Positions 29,554 through 37,745 of a stretch of DNA of 64,000 nt are shown here, one piece after another. A program made the position numbers and the translations under genes. Positions within the stretch are counted from its first letter, which is position 1. Every line of letters starts with the position of its first letter. A model generated the notes under the pieces. That model was not told the origin of the DNA. It made no database searches and was given only the letters and a program-made list of their open reading frames with translations. The DNA is from Alcaligenaceae bacterium (GTDB lineage Bacteria; Pseudomonadota; Gammaproteobacteria; Burkholderiales; Burkholderiaceae_B): NCBI GenBank assembly GCA_030538235.1, contig JAUNUJ010000011.1:23358-87357 (forward strand), written 5' to 3'.

Positions 29554-30246
29554 TTAAGAAAAATCCCCTAATGCCATTTCATCAGAGAGGTCGTTAGGAA
29601 GCACTTCTTTTTCAATACTTCCTTTATTTAAAATTAAAATACGATCGGACAAACTTTTAATAAAGTCCAAGTTCTGTTCTACAAGTAAAATCGATAGCTC
29701 TGAGCTGACTCTTAATGCTTTAATCGTGTCAATAATCTCATCTAGAATAGAAGGCTGAATCCCTTCGGTTGGCTCATCTAAAAGCAACACTTTTGGATTG
29801 ATAATCAGCGCTCTGGCAAGAGCAAGTAGCTGTTGCTCTCCACCACTTAAAGCGCCCCCTCTTCTTTCTAACAACGGTTTCAATCTTGGAAAAATATCAA
29901 TTATTTCATCAACATCCCTAACACCAGGATGTTTGTTGGCAACTTTAGCGAAGAGTAGATTTTCATGGACGCTTAATCCTGTAAATATTCCTCTCCCCTG
30001 AGCGACATAGGCTAAACCCAAACGCGCTCTCTTTTCTGGCAACAGTTGCTTCAAATTTCGCTCATCCAAAAATATCTCACCACTTGTTGGTCTTAAATAA
30101 CCCGCTAACGTCCTGAGTAATGTGGTTTTCCCCATTCCGTTGTGACCTAAAACACCTAATATCTCATTCTGTTCAATATCAAAAGACACATTAAATAAGA
30201 CAGGAACCTTGCCATAGGAAGTATTAATTTTCTCAACTCTCAACAT
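29554..30246 (-). CDS. ABC transporter ATP-binding protein, LivF/UrtE class
   Basis: The 230-residue ATPase has Walker A (GHNGMGKTTL), the signature LSGGEQQLLALARAL and Walker B (VLLLDEPTEGIQPSI), and the LivF/UrtE-type beginning MLRVEKINTSYGKVPVLFNV. It would pair with the adjacent LivG-class ATPase to drive import through the two permeases. It overlaps the upstream ATPase gene by seven bases. The EGIQPS sequence after Walker B is common to UrtE-like proteins. Confidence 0.92.
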   Translation of the reverse strand: MLRVEKINTSYGKVPVLFNVSFDIEQNEILGVLGHNGMGKTTLLRTLAGYLRPTSGEIFLDERNLKQLLPEKRARLGLAYVAQGRGIFTGLSVHENLLFAKVANKHPGVRDVDEIIDIFPRLKPLLERRGGALSGGEQQLLALARALIINPKVLLLDEPTEGIQPSILDEIIDTIKALRVSSELSILLVEQNLDFIKSLSDRILILNKGSIEKEVLPNDLSDEMALGDFS

Positions 30247-30959
30247 TTGTCTGTTCCTCTGCCTAAGTAAACTCTTCTCACCTCTTCATTTTGAACAACC
30301 TCATCAAATGTCCCTTCAAATAAAATTTCTCCTTGATTGAAAACAGTCACTTTTTCTGCGATCAGTCGCAAAAACCTAATATCATGTTCAACAACGATGA
30401 CGCTAGCTTTCTCTGTTAATTTCAGAATAATCTTTGCCATCTCTCGAGTTTCTTCATCGCTCATTCCCGCAGCCGGTTCGTCGAACAGAATTAACTCAGG
30501 TTCATTAACTAACATCATCCCAATCTCAACCCACTGACGCTGTCCATGTGCTAACTCACCTACTTGTTTATCAAATAAATGTGAAAGTTCTAAAAGAGAA
30601 CATATAGCTGCAATCTTCTTTGCAGGAGAATCACTACCTATCTGCCTTTGAGAAGCCAACATCAAATTCTCATAAACTGACAGTCCATCCATAACACTAG
30701 GAATTTGATTTTTAATACCTATTCCCAATCTTGCACGCTCGAAAGCTTCTAAATGTGTGATGTCTTGTTCGTTGAAATAAACTTTCCCCGAAGTCGGACT
30801 TTGTTGTCCGCTTATAATTTTAAAAAACGTACTTTTACCTGCACCATTTGGTCCGATTAAACATCTAAGCTCATTTTTCTTCATTTTGAAGTCAATGGCT
30901 TTTAATGCTTTTACCCCACCAAAATTCATGGTTAATTCTTGAGTTTCGAGTGCAATCAT
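30240..30959 (-). CDS. ABC transporter ATP-binding protein, LivG/UrtD class
   Basis: The 239-residue ATPase has Walker A (GPNGAGKSTFFKIISG), a signature region degenerate from the consensus (GELAHGQRQWVEIGMMLVNE), Walker B (LILFDEPAAGMSDEET) and VIVVEHDIRFLRLIAEKVTV. The LAHGQ(R/Q)QW form in place of LSGGQ is what UrtD-like ATPases of urea/amide importers carry. It overlaps the permease gene upstream by four bases and the second ATPase gene by seven. Confidence 0.92.
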   Translation of the reverse strand: MIALETQELTMNFGGVKALKAIDFKMKKNELRCLIGPNGAGKSTFFKIISGQQSPTSGKVYFNEQDITHLEAFERARLGIGIKNQIPSVMDGLSVYENLMLASQRQIGSDSPAKKIAAICSLLELSHLFDKQVGELAHGQRQWVEIGMMLVNEPELILFDEPAAGMSDEETREMAKIILKLTEKASVIVVEHDIRFLRLIAEKVTVFNQGEILFEGTFDEVVQNEEVRRVYLGRGTDKC

Positions 30960-31966
30960 TGCTTAATCTCCTTCTTTGGGCGCACAGTAAATGAAACAAA
31001 TTTGCCGATACCAAGAGGAAAATAAATAACAAATAACAACAGAATAAAACCCAAAAGAAGGTTGACCTGCCCAACTCCGGCCGTTCCCAGCCACGAGGTA
31101 ATGTAATGAATGAGAATTGCGCCTATTATCGGACCTAGCAACGTATTTCTTCCACCAACAATCACCCAAATTACGATCATAGAGGCTTGTGTGAGACTAA
31201 ACATCTCCGGTCCGACAAAGCTTCCCCAAGCGGCAAATAGAATTCCTGCCAGAGAGGCTAAGACACTTGATATTGCAAAAGCTGATAACTTTAAACGACG
31301 ACTGTCATAGCCCAACAAATTCATACGTTGCTCATTTTCTCTGACTCCAAGCAGCTTCAAACCATATCTAGTTTTAATCAAGTAAGATAGACCAAGATAA
31401 GCCGCTAAGAGCATAACTAAGGCTAAATAATAAATGCCTTCAATACTATTAGTTGAAAACCCAAATATATGCCAATCAATACTCGGCACTCCTGGAATGC
31501 CGTTGGAACCATTGAGCCTCACACCCCCTACAGTGAAGTGAGCTGCAGAAGTTGCCAAGACAATCTTTTCTAATATCAAAGTAACCACAAGCGTCATAAT
31601 ACTTAAATAGATATCACTCAAACGACCATAAATAATGAAATAAGCAAGCAATAATGAGAACGCAAACGGAAACAATAGTGCGATTGCTATAGTCAAATAA
31701 CTAGTTAATCCACTAAGGGTTGAAACAGCATAGACATATCCTGCTAAACCAAAAAATATAGTTTGTCCGAAACTTAGTATGCCCACATAGCCCCATAAAA
31801 AACCCATACTAAGCGCTAATAGCGCAAAAATTATTCCTGCCGAGATATCTAGAGTAATTGCTATATCGAATAAAAAAGGTACTAGTGCTAAAAGAACGAA
31901 CACCACAAAGCTTGTAACATTAAGCTCGAAAACGCCTTTCTTGTATAAAACGAGATTGCTTATCAT
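30956..31966 (-). CDS. ABC transporter permease, LivM/UrtC class
   Basis: The 336-residue integral membrane protein has eight to ten hydrophobic segments (VTSFVVFVLLALVPFLFDIA; GIIFALLALSMGFLWGYVGI; ISSVLASLAGILFAAWGSFV) and the LSFGQ(T)IFFGLAGY and GGRNTLLGPIIGAILI motifs typical of LivM/UrtC. It would form the translocation pore with the LivH-class permease immediately upstream, from which it is separated by no bases. Confidence 0.9.
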   Translation of the reverse strand: MISNLVLYKKGVFELNVTSFVVFVLLALVPFLFDIAITLDISAGIIFALLALSMGFLWGYVGILSFGQTIFFGLAGYVYAVSTLSGLTSYLTIAIALLFPFAFSLLLAYFIIYGRLSDIYLSIMTLVVTLILEKIVLATSAAHFTVGGVRLNGSNGIPGVPSIDWHIFGFSTNSIEGIYYLALVMLLAAYLGLSYLIKTRYGLKLLGVRENEQRMNLLGYDSRRLKLSAFAISSVLASLAGILFAAWGSFVGPEMFSLTQASMIVIWVIVGGRNTLLGPIIGAILIHYITSWLGTAGVGQVNLLLGFILLLFVIYFPLGIGKFVSFTVRPKKEIKQ

Positions 31967-32824
31967 TTAAACCCCTTTCCTAAAGCTATTAGTAATACCT
32001 TTAGGCATAATTCTCAATACGATGACAGCCACAAAAAGCATGGCTATTTCGCCCAATATTGAAGACCAATGGTATGACACGAGACCATCAACTAAACCAT
32101 ATAATGTTGATGCTAAAGTCGCCCCTAATAATGGTAGTTGACCGCCTGAAATCACGGTAATAAATGACTTTGCAACAAAAAATGACCCCATGGTAGGACT
32201 AACACCAGTTAATGGGGCAAGAATACCACCAGCCACCCCTGCCATAAAAGAACCATAACCAAAGGTAACCATATAAATATTTGATCTATTTGCTCCTAAG
32301 GAACTTGCCGCTTCAGGGTTTTGCATTGTTCCTCTTACAAGCACCCCATATCGTGTTTTAGTTACTAACAAAAAAGAGACGAAGACTAGTACTAAGGTAG
32401 CGGCAATGATGAAAAGGTTATAACCTCCGATCGACACTCCAAGAATATTTATATTCCCGTAGTCTAGTGAAATCCCTTTTCCTGATGCTCCAAAAATATA
32501 GGTCACAGCACCCACCAATAATAAAGAGAGCCCCCAAGTTGCCAATAATGTATCCATTAGCCGACCATAGAGTCTTCGTATAATTAACCTCTCAATAATG
32601 ATTCCTATAATGCCAACCCCTACTCCTGCAAGGAAGATACTTAGTAAAAATGGAATCCCTGCCTCATAACAAATAACGCAAAAAAATCCTCCGAGCATCA
32701 TAAACTCACAATGAGCTAGATTAATAACTTTCATCATGCCGAAAATTATTGCTAACCCTAAACTAATCAAAATAAGAAAGCTTATTGAAAAAATGATTAA
32801 ATAAATGGTATTCATTTCAATCAC
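31967..32824 (-). CDS. ABC transporter permease, LivH/UrtB class
   Basis: The 285-residue membrane protein carries the family's early MMKVINLAHCEFMMLGGF motif and RGTMQNPEAASSLGANRSNI, the cytoplasmic EAA-like loop that contacts the ATPase. About eight membrane segments are visible. It is contiguous with the LivM-class gene and overlaps the binding-protein gene by four bases. Confidence 0.9.
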   Translation of the reverse strand: MIEMNTIYLIIFSISFLILISLGLAIIFGMMKVINLAHCEFMMLGGFFCVICYEAGIPFLLSIFLAGVGVGIIGIIIERLIIRRLYGRLMDTLLATWGLSLLLVGAVTYIFGASGKGISLDYGNINILGVSIGGYNLFIIAATLVLVFVSFLLVTKTRYGVLVRGTMQNPEAASSLGANRSNIYMVTFGYGSFMAGVAGGILAPLTGVSPTMGSFFVAKSFITVISGGQLPLLGATLASTLYGLVDGLVSYHWSSILGEIAMLFVAVIVLRIMPKGITNSFRKGV

Positions 32825-34056
32825 TTAATTTCTGGTTCGTACTGTCGTGTGTCGTCTGGATTTGTATTTAAATCACAAACCATTTGCACATCAGTAGGTT
32901 CGCGCTGTTCAAAGGATTTCAGAATATCAAACCCGCCGTCTAAATTTCCTTCGGCTATATGAATATTCATTTTGGTGTGATTCGTTTGACCATCCAGTGT
33001 GTATAAGCCACCAGCTCCATTAAAGCTAGTATTATTCAAATGTGCTATGACATCATCTGGGTTTTCGCTTCCTGCTTTTTTGACTGCTTCAGCCCAAAGC
33101 ATCACCCCACGATAACCATATTCACCATATTCGCCAATGTAATCAGTTTCACCCGTGAACTCATGAAATCGCTTAACAAAATCTTGAGCAGAATCTAAGC
33201 TATCAATGAAAGAAGCCCCCGTAATTATGCCCTGATTTTCCTGCGCACTTAACATCACATTTTCTCGCCCTGCACCGTATACCGTTCCTATCAACGACAT
33301 GTTTTTCTTGCCAATAGAAGATTCAAATTGTCGATAAAAACTCATGTGCGCATCCCCGACTAAAGCCGACCATACCGCATCCGGCTTTTTTTCTTGTAAA
33401 CGACTAATTGCTGGTGCGAAGTTTGTTGTGTCTAAAGGAAAAAACTCAACTGCTAAATCTTGACCTCCATAATCTCGCAGATATTTTTGAATCCATTTAC
33501 TTGTAATATGACCAAAGTTATAATCAGCTGCTAATATATAGTGTGTTTTTGCATTACGCTCATTCAACATATATTGGACTAAGGGTTCAATTTGCTGAGC
33601 TGGGACCATACCAGTACTTACATGACGGCTATCGCATACACCACCCTCGTAAATCGCATTATAAAAATATAGTCCTTTGTATCTTTGGACAATCGGTCTA
33701 ACTACTTCACGAGCCGAACTTGTCACGCCACCTTGAATAACGGACACCTTTTCTCTAACAAATGCTTGAGTTGCATATTGGGAATATAGGCGATTAGTAG
33801 ATTGCGCATCATAGAATAAAATCTCGACTGGTCTCCCCAATAAACCACCAGCCTCATTAATCTCATGCACAGCCATAGCAGCTGCCTGTGCTTGTTTAAG
33901 ACTATAAATATTTAAACCACCGGTTTTATCCAATATCTGTGCAATCCGTATAGGTTTAGCCCCACTCAAATTAGCTTGTGCCAAAATTGGGTAACTACTT
34001 GCGTACAACAAACCACCGCCCAATAATCTAAAGAAACCGCGTCTAGAAGTATTCAT
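32821..34056 (-). CDS. Periplasmic amide/urea-type substrate-binding protein (UrtA/AmiC/FmdD-like)
   Basis: The 411-residue protein begins with a twin-arginine type signal (NTSRRGFFRLLGGGLLYASS ... ILAQA), so it is probably exported folded. The mature part shows the type I binding-protein pattern of UrtA and AmiC: IRIAQILDKTGGLNIYSLKQ, VHEINEAGGLLGRPVEILFY, QGGVTSSAREVVRPI, LAADYNFGHITSKWIQKY and YGYRGVMLWAEAVKKAG. The cysteine in YEGGVCDSRHV also recurs in UrtA-like proteins. Being first in an importer-amidase operon, it likely binds urea, a short amide or a related ureide; the ligand is not determined. Confidence 0.88.
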   Translation of the reverse strand: MNTSRRGFFRLLGGGLLYASSYPILAQANLSGAKPIRIAQILDKTGGLNIYSLKQAQAAAMAVHEINEAGGLLGRPVEILFYDAQSTNRLYSQYATQAFVREKVSVIQGGVTSSAREVVRPIVQRYKGLYFYNAIYEGGVCDSRHVSTGMVPAQQIEPLVQYMLNERNAKTHYILAADYNFGHITSKWIQKYLRDYGGQDLAVEFFPLDTTNFAPAISRLQEKKPDAVWSALVGDAHMSFYRQFESSIGKKNMSLIGTVYGAGRENVMLSAQENQGIITGASFIDSLDSAQDFVKRFHEFTGETDYIGEYGEYGYRGVMLWAEAVKKAGSENPDDVIAHLNNTSFNGAGGLYTLDGQTNHTKMNIHIAEGNLDGGFDILKSFEQREPTDVQMVCDLNTNPDDTRQYEPEIK

Positions 34057-34111
34057 CTCTGTCTCCTGTTGATATTTACCACTTTAAAAAAATCTTATCA
34101 GTGATAAAAAT

Positions 34112-34142
34112 CAAGCGCATGTACACAAAAGACATGCGCTTG
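34112..34142. promoter_or_regulatory. Perfect 11-bp inverted repeat in the leader of the importer operon
   Basis: CAAGCGCATGT at 34112-34122 pairs perfectly with ACATGCGCTTG at 34132-34142 across nine bases. On the minus strand the stem is followed by ATTTTTATC, about 50 bases before the ATG of the binding protein. It could be an operator for the divergent AraC-type regulator or a leader attenuator. Confidence 0.55.
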
Positions 34143-34304
34143 TATAAAAAAGACATTTAAGGGTTTACGATAGAAAAACAGGACAACTATTGATAAAAAA
34201 ATCTTCAATAGACAAAATATAAGATTGAATCTATTGTGGTTAAGATGGTTAAAAAATGATCAAAAAAGAAATCAAAAACCACATTACATCTTGGAGGTCT
34301 TTAT

Positions 34305-35228
34305 ATGGAGACATTTTCACTCACTGAAGTCGCACCAACTTTCAGATACCAATATTGGAATGACGTAGTGACTAAGCGTTGCGCAGTCGCCTCACACAAG
34401 CCCCTTGGGTCAGAACAAGATTTTCACGCTTTCTTTAAAGCAAGTACAATCGATGACATTCAGCTTTGCGAAATGTCTGCTTCATCTCATACTTGGAAAC
34501 GAGAAAAACATCACATAAAAAACCATAACTCAGGTGAGTTCCTACTAGCCGCAGTTAACTCCGGAAAAGCAATCCTCCAGCAAGATGATAAAGAAGTGTT
34601 TGTCAAAGAAGGCGGACTGGTTTTATATGATACTGCCAAACCGTTTCGCATCCTGCTTGAACCTGAATCTATATTGTTATTACGTATTCCCAGAGATAAA
34701 ATCATCAATACATCACATCATGCCGAAAACTGCATCCTAGAGACAATAGCACCCAACAATCCAGTAACTGCTTTATTTATTAACACGATCAAAGAACTTT
34801 CTACAATTAAACTTTCGGAACTGAGCACCGTCACACAGGCTCAATTAGTTGACTCACTCCTCGGCCTCCTAGGAGCAACACTAGATATACATTGTTCAGC
34901 TAAAGACAACTCTTTACAGGATGATATTTTTATTAACGCAAAAAAAACCTTAATAAAACTATCACAAGAACCACAGGTAAGTCTGGATGAAGTAGCAAAT
35001 GCACTAGGTGTCAGCTCTAGACATTTAACCCGAATCTTTGCTCGTCATGGTTTATCTCCAATAAAGTGGCTATGGGACTATAGGTTAGATCAAGCATACA
35101 ATCTGATTAAGAAAAACCCAAAATTATCAATGACAGAAATTGCTTTAAACACAGGTTTTAATGACTCTGCGCATTTTAGTAAAGCTTTTTCAAAAAAGTT
35201 TGGGATATCACCTTCAAGGATAAAATGA
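34305..35228 (+). CDS. AraC-family transcriptional regulator (FeaR/NphR-like architecture)
   Basis: The 307-residue protein has an N-terminal cupin-like AraC_binding_2 region (FRYQYWNDVVTKRCAVASHK; SGKAILQQDDKEVFVKEGGL) and two C-terminal helix-turn-helix motifs (VSLDEVANALGVSSRHLTRI; MTEIALNTGFNDSAHFSKAF) ending KKFGISPSRIK. It is divergent from the importer-amidase operon with a 248-base shared upstream region, so it is the likely activator of that operon. A clear Shine-Dalgarno (TTGGAGG) precedes the ATG. It ends 28 bases before the CRISPR array. Confidence 0.9.
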   Translation: METFSLTEVAPTFRYQYWNDVVTKRCAVASHKPLGSEQDFHAFFKASTIDDIQLCEMSASSHTWKREKHHIKNHNSGEFLLAAVNSGKAILQQDDKEVFVKEGGLVLYDTAKPFRILLEPESILLLRIPRDKIINTSHHAENCILETIAPNNPVTALFINTIKELSTIKLSELSTVTQAQLVDSLLGLLGATLDIHCSAKDNSLQDDIFINAKKTLIKLSQEPQVSLDEVANALGVSSRHLTRIFARHGLSPIKWLWDYRLDQAYNLIKKNPKLSMTEIALNTGFNDSAHFSKAFSKKFGISPSRIK

Positions 35229-35256
35229 AAGTGTTAACCCCCGAAACCATAACTTA

Positions 35257-36414
35257 GTTCCGGCTAGAACTCATATCTCAATCAGTTATACTCTCGCATC
35301 GTTGAACCACTTCTCGGACTGCGTTCCGGCTAGAGCTCATATCTCAATCAGTTATACTGCATATCGCCCCGTTCTGTTCTGATTCCTTGTTCCGGCTAGA
35401 GCTCATATCTCAATCAGTTATACTAGGCCGTGGGCGACCGGCAGTTGCTGACAAGTTCCGGCTAGAGCTCATATCTCAATCAGTTATACTGATGAAGCCT
35501 CGCAATTGGATACATTTGTAGTTCCGGCTAGAGCTCATATCTCAATCAGTTATACTTTGAATTGCATATCACGGTGCAAACGCAAAGTTCCGGCTAGAGC
35601 TCATATCTCAATCAGTTATACTTGCTCCACTGCTTTGGATATTTGGTTTCATGTTCCGGCTAGAGCTCATATCTCAATCAGTTATACTTTTACTCATAAA
35701 GATAACATTCCGGGTTCTGTTCCGGCTAGAGCTCATATCTCAATCAGTTATACTTTGATCTTCCGTAATAACCGGTAGTTCTGAGTTCCGGCTAGAGCTC
35801 ATATCTCAATCAGTTATACTCCCATACTGTACAGATGAACTCGGGCAGTTGTTCCGGCTAGAGCTCATATCTCAATCAGTTATACTAGATCATCAAACAT
35901 ATAAACCATGCTGCTAGTTCCGGCTAGAGCTCATATCTCAATCAGTTATACTTCAGTTACGGTTTTTGCGAGCCTTTATTCAGTTCCGGCTAGAGCTCAT
36001 ATCTCAATCAGTTATACTACAGCGGCTTTAGCTGCTCTGCGGTCTCTAGTTCCGGCTAGAGCTCATATCTCAATCAGTTATACTCGAAGGAGCTTCCAAA
36101 CCTGCCTCAACTAAGTTCCGGCTAGAGCTCATATCTCAATCAGTTATACTTCAATCAGTGGTTGTACATGAGCTAGCTCAGTTCCGGCTAGAGCTCATAT
36201 CTCAATCAGTTATACTAAGGTGATTGCACGCCGGTAGAATTAGCCAGTTCCGGCTAGAGCTCATATCTCAATCAGTTATACTCACGATGGCTAAGATTGC
36301 CGCACGCGACAAGTTCCGGCTAGAGCTCATATCTCAATCAGTTATACTCTATCCCGATTTCGCATCAGCGCCTAATGTGTTCCGGCTAGAGCTCATATCT
36401 CAATCAGTTATACT
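35257..36414 (+). CRISPR. Type II-C CRISPR array, 18 repeats and 17 spacers
   Basis: Eighteen 36-base repeats (beginning GTTCCGGCTAGAGCTC and ending CAATCAGTTATACT) alternate with seventeen spacers, each exactly 30 bases, giving a strict 66-base period; repeat n starts at 35257 + 66(n-1). All repeats appear identical except the first, which has A for G at its 13th base (35269). The repeat's first 29 bases are largely complementary to the tracrRNA candidate at 40.88 kb, which fixes the crRNA strand as plus. The last six bases, TATACT, are a good -10 hexamer pointing into each spacer, as in Neisseria II-C arrays. Spacers show no match I could see elsewhere in the window. Confidence 0.98.
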
Positions 36415-36416
36415 AC

Positions 36417-36460
36417 AAACCCCACAAGTCTTTGTTTTCAAATAAACTTGAGGGGTTTTT
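36417..36460 (+). terminator. Terminator between the array and cas2
   Basis: Just after the last repeat, AAACCCC and CAAGT (36417-36429) pair with ACTTG and GGGGTTT (36446-36458), followed by a T run. It would stop crRNA transcripts before they run antisense into cas2. The A-rich left flank makes it potentially functional for the leftward cas transcript as well. Confidence 0.75.
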
Positions 36461-36482
36461 AGTAAAAAAATCCACTGCTTTT

Positions 36483-36809
36483 TCAGAACAATTCAAATTG
36501 ATCCGGTGATTTTTTATCGGGCTGTTGTACTTGCCCATGAAAAGATATAATTCTTTCATACTGTTTATCCGTTAATTGCATAATATTAACTTTGCCACCC
36601 TTAGGTAAGGCTCTCTGAATTTTTTGACAACACGTATCAATTTGTTTGGCACTCGAAAAGAATCGCATATACACACTAAACTGCGCCATTTCGAATCCTT
36701 GATCTAATAAGAAGTTGCGGAATTCAGTAGCTTCTTGTCTTTCTGCCTTCTGACTAACAGGTAAATCAAACATGACAACAATCCACATAAGCCTATACCC
36801 CGATAACAT
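36483..36809 (-). CDS. cas2: CRISPR-associated endonuclease Cas2
   Basis: Cas2 is the dimeric core of the Cas1-Cas2 spacer integrase. The 108-residue protein has the ferredoxin-like beginning RLMWIVVMFDLPVSQKAERQ with the conserved Asp, then FRNFLLDQGFEMAQFSVYMR and VNIMQLTDKQYERIISFHG, as in type II Cas2. It starts nine bases after cas1 ends and is the cas gene nearest the array. It appears full length. Confidence 0.95.
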   Translation of the reverse strand: MLSGYRLMWIVVMFDLPVSQKAERQEATEFRNFLLDQGFEMAQFSVYMRFFSSAKQIDTCCQKIQRALPKGGKVNIMQLTDKQYERIISFHGQVQQPDKKSPDQFELF

Positions 36810-36818
36810 GCCAGCCTC

Positions 36819-37739
36819 CTAAATGATATCCCCTAATGCAAAGGGTTCACTAACAAGTGGTAAATCCAACCTATCTTTTTCACCTAGAAAAACTTTCGCT
36901 AAAGAGACCGCCAGTTTTTGAGCGCACACTGTTACTGGGGTCGCTCCAGCTTGAGTTAACATATCGGAATACATGATACGAACTAATACTCTTTTTGTAT
37001 CTGGCGTGATTTCACATAAGTCTTTCTGCGCTAATCTAAACACGCCTAAATCTACTAAAGGACGAAAAGGCTCAATTAAATCATCTACCAATCGCATAGC
37101 ATTTAACGCATTACTATGGTGCAAGCCGATTGCCGGGTGAAGTCCTGCCGCAACAACGGCTCTAGCTACAGTAGCACGTAATACTGTATAACCATAATTC
37201 AACAAAGCATTAATATCATCGGCTTCTCTGTTTCTTCGAAATGAGTTGCCAAATAATAAAGTCCAGTATCTACGCGCTGCTTGAGCTTCAATATTATCAG
37301 GATCACCACTTCTAACTTTTTTAATCAATGAAGAAACTGGGACACTTGGCTCTCCAATAGCATTTAAAACACTGACTTGTTGCTCTAATTTACTCCGAAC
37401 TATACTTGCCCAAAGTTGTTTTTTTAAAGGGCGTTTGGCCTCAATTTGTGCGTCAATTCGTTTTGAGGTCTCATAATTACCATCAATTGGCCAAAGCATA
37501 CCAACAGCATTATGGTTTGATGCACATAAAACAAAAGGAGATCCTTGTTCCGCTAGAGCTACTAACAAATTATTTGAATATGAAAGGCCATGACTATTCG
37601 CAATCACAGCACAGATATCATCAATAGGTACACGGCCTATTTCTTGCCCCTCGCCTTCTGTGCTTTTGACTAACAAAAAACCTCTGAATAAAGACAAATG
37701 GCGATAATTCTCAGCAATTTCAACTATTCGTCCTACCAT
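36819..37739 (-). CDS. cas1: CRISPR-associated endonuclease Cas1 (type II)
   Basis: Cas1 catalyses integration of new spacers. The 306-residue protein has the N-terminal beta region (GRIVEIAENYRHLSLFRGFL) and the helical catalytic domain with NIEAQAARRYWTLLFG (the metal-binding Glu), AAGLHPAIGLHHSNALNAM (the His) and VDDLIEPFRPLVDLGVFRL (the Asp), so all metal ligands are present. It lies six bases after cas9 and nine before cas2. The gene is open throughout, so acquisition genes are intact although cas9 is interrupted. Confidence 0.96.
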   Translation of the reverse strand: MVGRIVEIAENYRHLSLFRGFLLVKSTEGEGQEIGRVPIDDICAVIANSHGLSYSNNLLVALAEQGSPFVLCASNHNAVGMLWPIDGNYETSKRIDAQIEAKRPLKKQLWASIVRSKLEQQVSVLNAIGEPSVPVSSLIKKVRSGDPDNIEAQAARRYWTLLFGNSFRRNREADDINALLNYGYTVLRATVARAVVAAGLHPAIGLHHSNALNAMRLVDDLIEPFRPLVDLGVFRLAQKDLCEITPDTKRVLVRIMYSDMLTQAGATPVTVCAQKLAVSLAKVFLGEKDRLDLPLVSEPFALGDII

Positions 37740-37745
37740 AGCCTA

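Noticed and set aside
35506-36445. Open frames encoding repeated VPARAHISISYT or FRLELISQSVIL units
   Set aside because: They are translations of the CRISPR repeats and spacers; there are no ribosome-binding sites and the 66-base period explains their repeat structure.
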